Shown here piece after piece: positions 18,802 to 35,762 of a stretch of 38,877 bases of DNA. The notes beneath the pieces were generated by a model. That model saw nothing but the letters and a program-made list of their open reading frames with translations. It did not search any database and was not told the origin of the DNA. Location of the stretch: the NCBI GenBank assembly GCA_014132595.1, contig BMAG01000025.1, positions 1 to 38,877 on the forward strand, written 5' to 3'. Each line of letters starts with the position of its first letter. The first letter of the stretch is position 1. The translations under genes and the position numbers were made by a program. Source of the stretch: Gammaproteobacteria bacterium. Lineage in GTDB: Bacteria > Pseudomonadota > Gammaproteobacteria > DSM-16500.

Positions 18802-18985
18802 CCATCGCGACGTTTTTTGGGCAACTAAATGATATAATCTTAACAGCGTGTAGGAAATTGCCCACAGCCATTGTGCAGAATATCAGATGATTTTTAAGGT
18901 ATTTATTCTTATAAAATCATGGCACCTTTTTGTAACTCATTGTTTTTAAAGTGTTTTATAATTTGTTATCTATGCATTTAGGGAA

Positions 18986-19000
18986 ACACCTATAAGGTGT
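18986..19000. promoter_or_regulatory. Palindrome ACACCT-ata-AGGTGT upstream of sRNA A
   Basis: A perfect 6+3+6 palindrome is centred about 58 bases upstream of the predicted sRNA A start. That distance suits a class I activator operator, and the sRNA promoter has a poor -35, as activator-dependent promoters do. No equivalent palindrome is seen upstream of sRNA B. Confidence 0.35.
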
Positions 19001-19038
19001 CAGTAGAATACCGGCCTGCATTCGCTGAGGGGGGTTGT

Positions 19039-19044
19039 TATACT
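19039..19044 (+). promoter_or_regulatory. -10 element of sRNA A
   Basis: TATACT lies seven bases before the first hairpin of the predicted RNA. The -35 region is weak (CTGCAT at 17-base spacing). The aligned element in sRNA B is TATGCT at 28497-28502, preceded by TTTTCA at 17-base spacing. Confidence 0.5.
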
Positions 19045-19050
19045 GTTTGT

Positions 19051-19189
19051 GCATCAAGGATGATGCTGGTTAACTGAAAGGATTCTTGCAACCACTCCTC
19101 GTTTTGTATGCCCAAGGATGGATTTTCAAGCAAGGATTGCTTATATCTGAGTTGAGCATTTCTGGCGGTCTAAAAACCGCCTTTTTTTT
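19051..19189 (+). ncRNA. Csr/Rsm-type sponge small RNA, copy A
   Basis: About 139 nucleotides of non-coding RNA are predicted on the plus strand, ending in a strong intrinsic terminator. Four GGA motifs can each lie in a hairpin loop: GCATCA-AGGA-TGATGC (19051-19066), GAA-AGGA-TTC (19076-19085), CCA-AGGA-TGG (19112-19121) and AAGCAA-GGA-TTGCTT (19128-19142). This is the hallmark of RNAs that sequester CsrA/RsmA (CsrB, RsmY, RsmZ families). A second gene at 28509-28654 is homologous along its whole length. Between motifs two and three lies a 17-base segment identical in both (AACCACTCCTCGTTTTG). Not assigned to a named gene; identification rests on structure. Confidence 0.72.
19164..19189 (+). 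terminator. Intrinsic terminator of sRNA A
   Basis: GGCGGT at 19164-19169 pairs with ACCGCC at 19176-19181 across a six-base loop, followed by eight T at 19182-19189. The T tract is on the plus strand, so it ends the sRNA rather than the minus-strand giant gene whose stop is at 19215. Confidence 0.9.
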
Positions 19190-19214
19190 GCCTGTGATTT
19201 CTCATACAAATAAC

Positions 19215-28142
<8,928 letters not shown>

Positions 28143-28181
28143 GAGCCAAATCTCCGATCCCGTTGTACCGTTTATTCAATA

Positions 28182-28187
28182 AGTATA
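28182..28187 (-). promoter_or_regulatory. -10-like element of the giant gene
   Basis: On the minus strand CTATACTT lies about 40 bases before the giant gene start, without a good -35. CTATACT is the preferred stationary-phase (sigma-S) type -10. The rest of 28143-28508 is AT-rich and shows no other gene. Confidence 0.4.
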
Positions 28188-28508
28188 GTGTTTAATTTGA
28201 TGAATATTGGAGATATAGAGTTTATTTTATACTTTTAAAAAAAACACATATTTTCAATGTGTTATAGTTTTGGCCATCCGGGATGAAAGAGAGAATAAAT
28301 TGAAGAGCAAATGCAGATAGCGGTAGGGTTGTTTGTGAGAGATATAGCACAACATTGTAAGGTGATAAGCTATTTTTTCGATTGAGAAGGGCATTTATTT
28401 TTTTAATCCATTGAATATTAAGCTTTATTTTTTATTAGGTTATCTTTTACTCATTTAGCCTTCTGTAGTCTCGTTTTCAACAATAAAAGACTAGGATATG
28501 CTTAGTTT

Positions 28509-28654
28509 CAGCTTTGGATGGCTATGGTGAATGAACGGATTTCTATAACCACTCCTCGTTTTGCGTGTTCAAGGATGGTTATTTCAGCATGGATTGCTTA
28601 TTATTTTAAGATTTTTTGATTGATTTTAGGACGACGAAAGTCGTCCTTTTTTTT
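28509..28654 (+). ncRNA. Csr/Rsm-type sponge small RNA, copy B
   Basis: About 146 nucleotides, homologous to the RNA at 19051-19189 from the -10 region to beyond the terminator. GGA motifs again fall in possible loops: AGCT-TTGGAT-GGCT (28510-28523, one G-U pair), GAA-CGGAT-TTC (28533-28543), CA-AGGA-TG (28570-28577) and AGCA-TGGAT-TGCT (28586-28598). The sequences of three stems differ from copy A while the loops keep GGA, as expected if structure is selected. The identical AACCACTCCTCGTTTTG core is at 28547-28563. It lies upstream of the giant gene on the opposite strand and does not overlap it. Confidence 0.7.
28629..28654 (+). terminator. Intrinsic terminator of sRNA B
   Basis: GGACGAC at 28629-28635 and GTCGTCC at 28640-28646 form a seven-base-pair stem capped by a GAAA tetraloop, followed by eight T at 28647-28654. 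The stem is unrelated in sequence to that of sRNA A, so terminator function rather than sequence is conserved. Confidence 0.92.
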
Positions 28655-28725
28655 GTATTTCTGATACTTCTCTTAACCGCTATTTAGTTTTGATGTAGCT
28701 CAGATCGGCACTAAAGTTATGTTAT

Positions 28726-30108
28726 CTATCTTTTTTGGTGCCGCATCAATCGGGTTTTTTTACGACGTTGTTTTTCAGTTAATATGTTTTTGTTATGTTT
28801 GTAAGGATTCTCACCGCTTCTAAATTCAAGTTGTACGGGTGTACCTACTAATTTTAAGCGAGACTGGAATGTGTTTGCCAAATAACGTGAATAAGAGGAA
28901 GGTAAAGATTGAACTTGATTGCCGTGAACGATAATGAGGGGCGGATTGTGACCGCCTACGTGCGCATAGCTTAGTTTAATGCGCCGGCCATTGATTAATG
29001 GCGGTGTATGCGCTGCAACGGCTTCACGTAGAATTTTTGTGGCTGCGGAGGTGGATATTTTTTTAGTGGCAGAGGCATAGGCTTCTTTAATGGATGAAAA
29101 TAAATTACCGACACCGGTGCCGTGTAAAGCTGAAATCGTGTGGATTCTTGCAAAAGAGACAAACTGTAAGCGTCTGTCCATGGCAGAGTGCGCACTCTCT
29201 CGTTCATCTGAGGTCATGCCGTCCCATTTATTCATGGCAATGACTAATGCTTTTCCGCTTTCTAAAATAAAACCGAGTAAACGTAAGTCTTGATCGGTGA
29301 CGCCTTCGCGGGCATCCATCATGAAAAGCACGACATGGGCGGCTTGTATGGATTGGAGTGTTTTAACTACCGAGAATTTTTCTGTTGTCTCAAAAACTTT
29401 TCCGCGTCGTCTTAAGCCGGCTGTATCAATTAAGGTATAACGCACGTTTTGACGTTCTAAGGGAATGTAGATGCTATCTCTCGTGGTGCCTGGTTGGTTG
29501 CATACGATCACGCGGTCTTCGCCTAACATGCGATTGGTTAATGTCGATTTGCCGACATTGGGTCGTCCTACAAAAGCTAGTTTTATTCCTTGATCGGTTT
29601 CGCTGGTTTCAGCTTCAATTTTTTCATCTTTGAAGAGGGTCGTGACAAGTTCAGGAATACCGCTTTTGTGTGCGGCCGCAATCGGATAGGGTTGGCCGAA
29701 ACCTAATTTATAAAACTCAGCAATCGCAAACGTTAAATCCAATCCTTCTGTCTTATTGGCAACGAGATAGATGGTTTTTTTTAATGTTCGTAATTGATCA
29801 GCAATGATTTGATCGGCTGTTGTAATACCAGCACGAGCATCCACAACGAACAAGACTTTGTCGGCTTCTTGGATAGCTTGTAATGCTTGTTCTTTCGTAA
29901 GTTGATCTAAATCATCCTGTGTCTGTGTCAGACCGCCCGTATCAATAGCAATGAAACGGTGATTAGCAATATCTGCTTCACCGTATTGACGATCACGTGT
30001 CATGCCGGGCATATCAGAGACTAATGCGGCGCGAGATGCCGTCAGACAATTAAATAACGTGGATTTCCCCACGTTTGGACGGCCAACGATTGCAACGACA
30101 GGTAACAT
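28726..30108 (-). CDS. der: Ribosome-associated GTPase Der (EngA)
   Basis: Der is the tandem-GTPase factor for late 50S assembly. Both GTPase domains show GRPNVGKST (residues 9-17 and about 180), with switch motifs PGMTRD and PGTTRD. The second G4 is NKWD. The first reads NKTE (118-121), where NKxD is usual, a conservative change that could alter guanine specificity or affinity. A C-terminal KH-like domain and a basic tail complete the 460 residues. Its ATG overlaps the bamB stop by one base (TAATG), the usual bamB-der order. Confidence 0.97.
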   Translation of the reverse strand: MLPVVAIVGRPNVGKSTLFNCLTASRAALVSDMPGMTRDRQYGEADIANHRFIAIDTGGLTQTQDDLDQLTKEQALQAIQEADKVLFVVDARAGITTADQIIADQLRTLKKTIYLVANKTEGLDLTFAIAEFYKLGFGQPYPIAAAHKSGIPELVTTLFKDEKIEAETSETDQGIKLAFVGRPNVGKSTLTNRMLGEDRVIVCNQPGTTRDSIYIPLERQNVRYTLIDTAGLRRRGKVFETTEKFSVVKTLQSIQAAHVVLFMMDAREGVTDQDLRLLGFILESGKALVIAMNKWDGMTSDERESAHSAMDRRLQFVSFARIHTISALHGTGVGNLFSSIKEAYASATKKISTSAATKILREAVAAHTPPLINGRRIKLSYAHVGGHNPPLIIVHGNQVQSLPSSYSRYLANTFQSRLKLVGTPVQLEFRSGENPYKHNKNILTEKQRRKKTRLMRHQKR

Positions 30109-31256
30109 TAGAGTGTATACGCCGCTAATTGACCGTCTTGTGAGACGACATAGATGATATGATTATCAACCACAGGAGCTGCTAAAATACTGGAGAGTGC
30201 AACTCGAGTGCGTGCAACAAAGTGACCGTCATTTTTGTTTAACCAATGTAAATATCCTTCGCCATCACCCATCACAATGGTATTGTCAATTTGGGCGGGG
30301 CCTGAGAGATTACGTGCTTCAAGTTGGGTTTGCTTCCATTGAAGTTTGCCGTTCAATTTATTAAAAGCCCATACGTCGCTCTTTGCATCGGTGATATAGA
30401 CATTGGCATTATCGACCGTCATGCCGGTGAACGAGGATAAGTCGTGAGTCCAGATGACACGGCCGGAGCTTAAGTCTAACGATGCAATTTGGCCTTGATA
30501 AGTGGCTGCATAAACACGGTTACCAGAGACAACCGGATCTGCATCAATATCAATCATGCGTTGAATGGCAAAAATACCATCGGGTATTGCAACGGGTTGT
30601 AACCAGAGCATATTGCCATTACGCAGCGATAATTTGACAAGATTACCGTTTGCAAAACCCGCAATGACTGATTCATTATTGATGACCGGAGCGCTGGCTG
30701 CGCGCAAAATTAAAGTAGGTTCTGTTTGTTGGTAGGACCAAAGCAGATGGCCGTCCGTTACAGACAAGGCAGAGAGCTTTCCATCGATGGCTTTAATGAG
30801 CACGATATTATGGCGTGTCACCGGTGCTGATAAAATTTCACTGGTGGTCTTCGCTTTCCATGCAACGGCGCCATTTTCAGTATGCAATGCATAAATATCA
30901 CCCGCACGTGTTCCTACGATGACTACTTGAGAAGTCGCTGCGGGACCTGCGCTAATGGGAGTGTTGGTATTGATTCGCCAGAGTGTTTTTCCGGTTGTTT
31001 TTTGAGTGGCAGTGACATATCCATTTTTGCTGGCAGTATAAATAGCCGTGTCGGTGACTGCGGGTACATAAGTGTAAAAATCCTCGCCGGAGCCCCAGCC
31101 TGTGCTTTTGTTCCAAAGCGCATGAGGTTTTGCTTCAGGCGTGAACTTGACCAGCGGTGAAGGCGGTAAAGTATTATCTTTGTCAAAAAAACTACCGCAA
31201 GCGCATAAAGAAGCGGTTAATGCAGTGAGGATTAATTTTCTTATTGTGGATTTCAT
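30108..31256 (-). CDS. bamB: Outer membrane assembly lipoprotein BamB
   Basis: BamB is the beta-propeller lipoprotein of the BAM complex that inserts outer-membrane proteins. A lipoprotein signal with lipobox LCAC predicts lipidated C20. The remainder carries repeated PQQ-like propeller blades (patterns such as GKTLWRINT, GAVAWKAKT, GHLLWSYQ, GRVIWTHDL, GKLQWKQT). Length 382 is normal. It lies between yfgM and der, as in most gammaproteobacteria. Confidence 0.95.
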   Translation of the reverse strand: MKSTIRKLILTALTASLCACGSFFDKDNTLPPSPLVKFTPEAKPHALWNKSTGWGSGEDFYTYVPAVTDTAIYTASKNGYVTATQKTTGKTLWRINTNTPISAGPAATSQVVIVGTRAGDIYALHTENGAVAWKAKTTSEILSAPVTRHNIVLIKAIDGKLSALSVTDGHLLWSYQQTEPTLILRAASAPVINNESVIAGFANGNLVKLSLRNGNMLWLQPVAIPDGIFAIQRMIDIDADPVVSGNRVYAATYQGQIASLDLSSGRVIWTHDLSSFTGMTVDNANVYITDAKSDVWAFNKLNGKLQWKQTQLEARNLSGPAQIDNTIVMGDGEGYLHWLNKNDGHFVARTRVALSSILAAPVVDNHIIYVVSQDGQLAAYTL

Positions 31257-31270
31257 AAATCAAAAAGTCT

Positions 31271-31918
31271 CTAGCTCGTTATGTTAGTTGAGGTCGTCAG
31301 ATTGGCATATTTCATTTCGAGGATAGGCCGTGTGACTTCATCGTTCGGTAATTCTTGTAAGGCAAGTTGATAAGCTTTGCGTGCGGCATCGGGATCTTTT
31401 TTGACAAGATAAGCATCTCCGCGTACTTCATCGACTAAACCCAGGTAATTTTTATCGTCCATTTTGTTTAATAAAGCGAGTGCTTCATCCGCTTTTTGTT
31501 GCGTGAGCAAAATACGTGCTGTGCGAATACGTGCGATTTCTCGTATCGATGCATTTTTGCTGTGGTTCATGACCTGATCTAATTGCTGTATGGCTTCAGG
31601 ATAATCTTTTTTGAGTACGGCATTTCGAGCCAGCAATAAAGAGGCCATATCGGCATAAGGTGTTTTACGATAGTGAGCAAGAAGTTTCTTTGCTTGAACC
31701 GTCGCCCCTTCTTCGTTGTTTTGGGCGCGCAAGGTCAACATCTCATCGTAGACATTCGAGGCATGGATCAATATCTTATTTTGATAATTTTGCCAATAGC
31801 GCCATCCTGTTGACAGGATGAGGGCAATCACAATACCTAATATAATCGTTGGGCCATATTGCTTTACCCAGGTTTTTAGCTGCTGAATTTGTTCTTGTTC
31901 AGTTAAATACTCTGTCAA
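31271..31918 (-). CDS. yfgM: YfgM-type ancillary periplasmic chaperone (TPR protein)
   Basis: This is a 215-residue protein with an N-terminal cytoplasmic stretch, one membrane helix at about 21-40 (IILGIVIALILSTGWRYW), and periplasmic TPR-like helices. YfgM associates with SecYEG and PpiD and assists periplasmic folding. The start is TTG at 31918, preceded by CAGGAG at eight-base spacing. It normally follows hisS; here hisS is displaced by about 3.8 kb of other genes. Confidence 0.92.
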   Translation of the reverse strand: MTEYLTEQEQIQQLKTWVKQYGPTIILGIVIALILSTGWRYWQNYQNKILIHASNVYDEMLTLRAQNNEEGATVQAKKLLAHYRKTPYADMASLLLARNAVLKKDYPEAIQQLDQVMNHSKNASIREIARIRTARILLTQQKADEALALLNKMDDKNYLGLVDEVRGDAYLVKKDPDAARKAYQLALQELPNDEVTRPILEMKYANLTTSTNITS

Positions 31919-32094
31919 GTTTAGACTCCTGTTATTAATAAGGACAGATTGTGCGGGGCCTAGATTTTGGCATATTCTTTATAAAAACGCACTATTTTAT
32001 TACTTATTAGCAGGGGCCCTCCATAAAAACACTTTGGAATCACGAAGAAAGCATACCATTGGCCAAAGTTTAATCTTCTGTTAACTTCCTGTGT

Positions 32095-32100
32095 TATACT
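32095..32100 (+). promoter_or_regulatory. -10-like element of the J-domain gene
   Basis: TATACT lies about 30 bases before the ATG, with no convincing -35. The same hexamer precedes sRNA A, the giant gene and the SH3 protein gene. The 212-base divergent gap with yfgM shows nothing else. Confidence 0.4.
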
Positions 32101-32130
32101 TACATTAACGCAATTCTTCTAGGAGGAAAA

Positions 32131-34641
32131 ATGAAAGCGCGTGATCTGGGTGAGGTTTTTGAATTTGTAGTCGTTCAACCACGCGAAGATGTTGGCCGTA
32201 CCGCTGTATACAAAAAAGTGCGTCAACTTAAATTAGCACATCATCCTGATAAAGGTGGTCGGCATGAGATGATGCAAAAAGTTGTGGAAATGGGTCAAAT
32301 AAATGATTTTATTTATCGCCCGTGGAGTAATTATGATGATAGAGAAAAAGATTTATTTATCGATTTTTTGATCAGGACCCCTAATGGAGAAATCGTAAAA
32401 GCAATATTAGAATATAAAATTCAGAAAAACATCTGTGGATTAGGAGAAATACAAGACTTATTGAGTGTTAAAGATAAGGAGCAGAAGAGTTTATTAGCTA
32501 TTGTCTCGGCATTAATGGATGCTTACCCAAGGGAAAAAAAATATCAAAGGCTTAAAAGAGAAAATAAAGAGGTTAAAAAAGAAATTAGACGTTTTAATTT
32601 TGAACAAGAGGATTTCATTGGGCTTAACAATGAAGATCGCGCGCATTTTTTGAGACAATTTTTAGAAAATAGAACCGAGGTTCTTGTTAGGGCTTTAGAA
32701 CATCAAAAAAGATTTGATAGTGCAAACATAATAGAAATCTATTTATATTTAAAAAACCATTCCAAAAACGAATTTGTTAATAATGATAGTATTACAGCTG
32801 AATCCTACGATGAGTCATTACAAGTTCTTGAAGATGAAGTAAGAAAAATAATCAACAATGAATGCATAGCTGTAAAATATCATGATCAGCTCAAAAAGAA
32901 TCTCCAATTAGCTGTGATAAAACCTGTTTTCATTTGTGATTTGACAAAAGAGAATTATCGCGAGATTAGGGATGCTTGTAAGGATGATCGTGAAAAAGAG
33001 CCCCGTCATTATATGTTTCTTATACAGTTTTTAAAATTAAACCAAGAGGGAATGAGTTCTGTTTTAAAAGCGCAAGCGACAATAGATAAATACAACCCGC
33101 AGCGTTTAATTCGATCTATATCAACACAAAAAGAAAAGCTCGTTGAACTTATGGGTCATGAATTATACCAAGCCGGTATTGATAATGTAAATAAGATCGT
33201 TAAAATAACTCGAAGGGAAGGAATCCCAAGAGAAGAAAAATTTAATATGATGGAGATGAGCTACGAAAATATTCCTCCTGGAAAGCGTGTGGAATTTCTC
33301 AAGCAACTTTTAAAGTCACCTCCCGAAGACTTTAAAGCTATTTTAGAAGCGCAGAAACGTCTTAATCCAAATAGTATTCCACATTTATATATATCATTAG
33401 ACGCCCGTAAAAATATTCTTTCTGAAGAGCAAAATTATGGAGTTTTAATTGGAGAAATAAAAGGTTTTCTTTTGAAAATGCCGCGATCAGAAATTAATTC
33501 GGAATTTCATGGTTTGGTTTCTCATCTTCAAGCCGGACAAAAAAAATCAGCTCCGTCGCAAGCAGAAGAAAAAAAATCCGTACCGCCTCAGGCAGAAGAA
33601 AAAATTAATTCTGCCATTTTAGAGGAAAGCTATCAAAATATTAGGAATTCAGTAAATAAAAAGGTGTTCATTGATAGTCTTTTTGGAGCATTGATTGATT
33701 CTGAAGCTCAAAAAAAGTTTTTACAAAATCAGTATCGATTAAACCCAAAAAATATTTCGGATTTATTTAAGGACTTGAAAATATATTCCAATAATAAAAA
33801 ATATAAAGATGCTCCTATTTATCAAGAGCTGCAGGCGCTGTATGCTGCAGATCTTATTTTAAAAATCTCTACCGGTTTGAAAGGGCATGAGTTCACAATG
33901 ACAAGGGGTTTATTAAAAGACCTTTACGAAAAAGTGGGATTTGAGCGCATTAAAGTCTATTTTTCTGAAAAAGATCAACCTTCGGTGCGTGATTATTTAG
34001 AGAATTTAAAAATCCCGCTAGAGCAACTCAATATGATGTTATGGAAAATTCAATTAGATAAAAAACATTTGATTCTACCTTCTCAACAATCACCCAATAA
34101 ATTAGATAAAAAGGATGAGGTTTTACCGAGTATACAGAATGTAGATCAAACTTTAGAATCCATTAAAAAAATACTCAGCGATAGCAAACAACATATAAAA
34201 GAAAAAGTCACTGAAATAGGGAATCGGTTGCCCGATATTGAAGCTGAAGATATTTCTACAATAGAAAAACGTATAGACAAATTAAAATTAAAAAACTTCT
34301 CTCTAACAATTAATAAATGGTCGTCTTATGATATTGCTCTCTACAAATTTTATATTGTTAGCATTCTTGATAAAAAAGCAAATGAAAAGGGGTGTGATGT
34401 AGAGTCTTTTAAGGCGGCATATCTTGCAAAAGAACAAGATGTTACAGTGCTGTGCCAGAGACGGTATGATTATACTTTTAAATCGATGGTAAAGGCGCTA
34501 GGGAAAATTGTATTAAGCCCCTTCGCTATTCTGGCCATGCCAATTACAACATCAGGGTGGAATAAGTTGTGGAAAGTACAAGGTGAAGAAACAAAAGAAA
34601 AAATTGATACTGAGCTTAAAATCCCAAGACCTAAACGGTAA
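32131..34641 (+). CDS. J-domain protein with degenerate helical repeats
   Basis: An 836-residue protein starts with a compact J domain (residues about 5-62): helix II ends in KLALHH-like sequence with HPD at 38-40, which should stimulate an Hsp70 ATPase. The body contains five degenerate repeats centred near residues 71, 170, 292, 386 and 511. Their pattern is R/K-x-x-F-L-x-x-L-L followed by a helix like FKAILEAQKRLNP and NIxxLxxxL. Residues 471-491 are a Lys/Pro-rich linker with two similar PxQAEEK copies. A hydrophobic stretch at 791-810 may touch membrane. AGGAGG lies just upstream. AT-rich composition and its position inside a conserved operon suggest acquisition. It may act on host or own Hsp70; function unknown. 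Confidence 0.88.
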   Translation: MKARDLGEVFEFVVVQPREDVGRTAVYKKVRQLKLAHHPDKGGRHEMMQKVVEMGQINDFIYRPWSNYDDREKDLFIDFLIRTPNGEIVKAILEYKIQKNICGLGEIQDLLSVKDKEQKSLLAIVSALMDAYPREKKYQRLKRENKEVKKEIRRFNFEQEDFIGLNNEDRAHFLRQFLENRTEVLVRALEHQKRFDSANIIEIYLYLKNHSKNEFVNNDSITAESYDESLQVLEDEVRKIINNECIAVKYHDQLKKNLQLAVIKPVFICDLTKENYREIRDACKDDREKEPRHYMFLIQFLKLNQEGMSSVLKAQATIDKYNPQRLIRSISTQKEKLVELMGHELYQAGIDNVNKIVKITRREGIPREEKFNMMEMSYENIPPGKRVEFLKQLLKSPPEDFKAILEAQKRLNPNSIPHLYISLDARKNILSEEQNYGVLIGEIKGFLLKMPRSEINSEFHGLVSHLQAGQKKSAPSQAEEKKSVPPQAEEKINSAILEESYQNIRNSVNKKVFIDSLFGALIDSEAQKKFLQNQYRLNPKNISDLFKDLKIYSNNKKYKDAPIYQELQALYAADLILKISTGLKGHEFTMTRGLLKDLYEKVGFERIKVYFSEKDQPSVRDYLENLKIPLEQLNMMLWKIQLDKKHLILPSQQSPNKLDKKDEVLPSIQNVDQTLESIKKILSDSKQHIKEKVTEIGNRLPDIEAEDISTIEKRIDKLKLKNFSLTINKWSSYDIALYKFYIVSILDKKANEKGCDVESFKAAYLAKEQDVTVLCQRRYDYTFKSMVKALGKIVLSPFAILAMPITTSGWNKLWKVQGEETKEKIDTELKIPRPKR

Positions 34642-34677
34642 GGGTGAGTTTTATATCTATTCAATTAGGAGAATAGC

Positions 34678-34881
34678 ATGCTGGGATGGATTGTCCGAAT
34701 TCTTTTGGTGATAGCCGGATTTATTACTAGCTTTTTTATTGCTTACGATGCTCTTAATTTTGAGATCATCAAAATGGTTGTTGCCATTTTGATATTCACC
34801 GTGACCGTCATGATTGCGGCTTTTTGGCCGATGTTAAAAAAAGCGTATATGCAGAAAAGAAACAAAAATAAAAAATCCTGA
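34678..34881 (+). CDS. Small two-helix membrane protein
   Basis: A 67-residue product has two predicted membrane helices (about 4-24 and 32-52) and a strongly basic C-terminal tail. AGGAGA lies nine bases before the ATG, which is good evidence that it is real. It starts 36 bases after the J-domain gene and may be co-transcribed. No family is recognised. A weak A/T hairpin (34870-34877 with 34890-34897) follows. Confidence 0.75.
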   Translation: MLGWIVRILLVIAGFITSFFIAYDALNFEIIKMVVAILIFTVTVMIAAFWPMLKKAYMQKRNKNKKS

Positions 34882-34910
34882 CTGTTTTTGATTTTTTATC
34901 CTGAGGTTCA

Positions 34911-35627
34911 TTAAGTTAGGATTAGCGAAAGTGCGGCTAATGCGACCATTGTTAAATCTTCGATGAGAGTAATACTTGAAAGTGGAACTTTGAGGAGGGT
35001 GCCTAGGCACGCGCATTGAAATTTTTCTTTTTTGAGCAGACTGTTAATGACCCCAAGACTCGAAAACCCCATGATAAGAAGGGTGGCGACTTGTGTGGTC
35101 ACAGGAATCCATTGGGTTAAATATAACAGACCTAAGGTTAATTCTAGAAAAGGATATAGATATCCGTATGCCGGTAAACGTTTTGCTAATAAATCGTAAC
35201 TGGCATAACCCTCTGCAAATCCACGCAAGTCTAAAAATTTAAACGCTGAAAAGATGAGAAAAAATCCCGCCATGAATTGGGACATCCAGCCGTGCCAATT
35301 AAAATCGGGCCAGTGGAGATTGTTTATCGTGGTGACGACTGCAATATAAGCGGCGATTAAAAAAATAGGATAATAGGCTTTTAATCCGGATGGATTGGTA
35401 TCTGTCGTTTTCGTTTTAGGTTCTGAGGAGGAAGTTAAACTATAATTACCCGCTTTTGCAATGAGCTTGTTAAGCTCACTTAATTTGGGCGGATTGTTTT
35501 CCTCAATTTCCAACTGCGGAGGATTGAGCGTGATTCTTGTGATTTTAACGTGTGTTGATAAAGAGGATTTGATTTTTTCAATGCAGGCTGCGCAGTGCAT
35601 TCCGGTGATTTGGTAGGTTAGTTTCAT
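34911..35627 (-). CDS. HMA domain fused to MauE/DoxX-like membrane protein
   Basis: A 238-residue protein. Residues 1-65 form a heavy-metal-associated domain with GMHCAAC (C12, C15). After a Ser/Thr/Lys linker come four membrane helices resembling the MauE/DoxX group, with a second cysteine pair CAC followed by LG near residue 205. Such proteins are thought to handle metal or redox partners at the membrane; substrate unknown. It is transcribed in the same direction as hisS, 135 bases downstream of it, and faces the small membrane protein gene. Confidence 0.85.
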   Translation of the reverse strand: MKLTYQITGMHCAACIEKIKSSLSTHVKITRITLNPPQLEIEENNPPKLSELNKLIAKAGNYSLTSSSEPKTKTTDTNPSGLKAYYPIFLIAAYIAVVTTINNLHWPDFNWHGWMSQFMAGFFLIFSAFKFLDLRGFAEGYASYDLLAKRLPAYGYLYPFLELTLGLLYLTQWIPVTTQVATLLIMGFSSLGVINSLLKKEKFQCACLGTLLKVPLSSITLIEDLTMVALAALSLILT

Positions 35628-35657
35628 GCTGTCATATCCTATATGTTAGAGAATAAC

Positions 35658-35743
35658 TGGCAGATCTCTCCCGTCGTTATTGTTGTAAGGTTACCTCATA
35701 TCATACGTTGATACGCAAAAGACCGCTACCATGGGTTCATTCC
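35658..35743 (+). repeat. Dispersed repeat, copy 2
   Basis: This 86-base segment lies between the HMA-protein gene and hisS. It aligns with 18632-18716, including TGGCAG, CCGTC, TGTAAGGTT and the 14-base CGTTGATACGCAAA. No gene is present in it. Confidence 0.55.
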
Positions 35744-35762
35744 TCGGCAAGGGCGTGTGCTG

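Noticed and set aside
18616-18828. 70-codon open frame after minE
   Set aside because: No ribosome-binding site, no recognisable protein, and it runs through the dispersed repeat and its inverted arms.
19164-19189. Terminator of the giant gene
   Set aside because: The T tract is on the plus strand only; on the minus strand the stem is not followed by T. It belongs to sRNA A.
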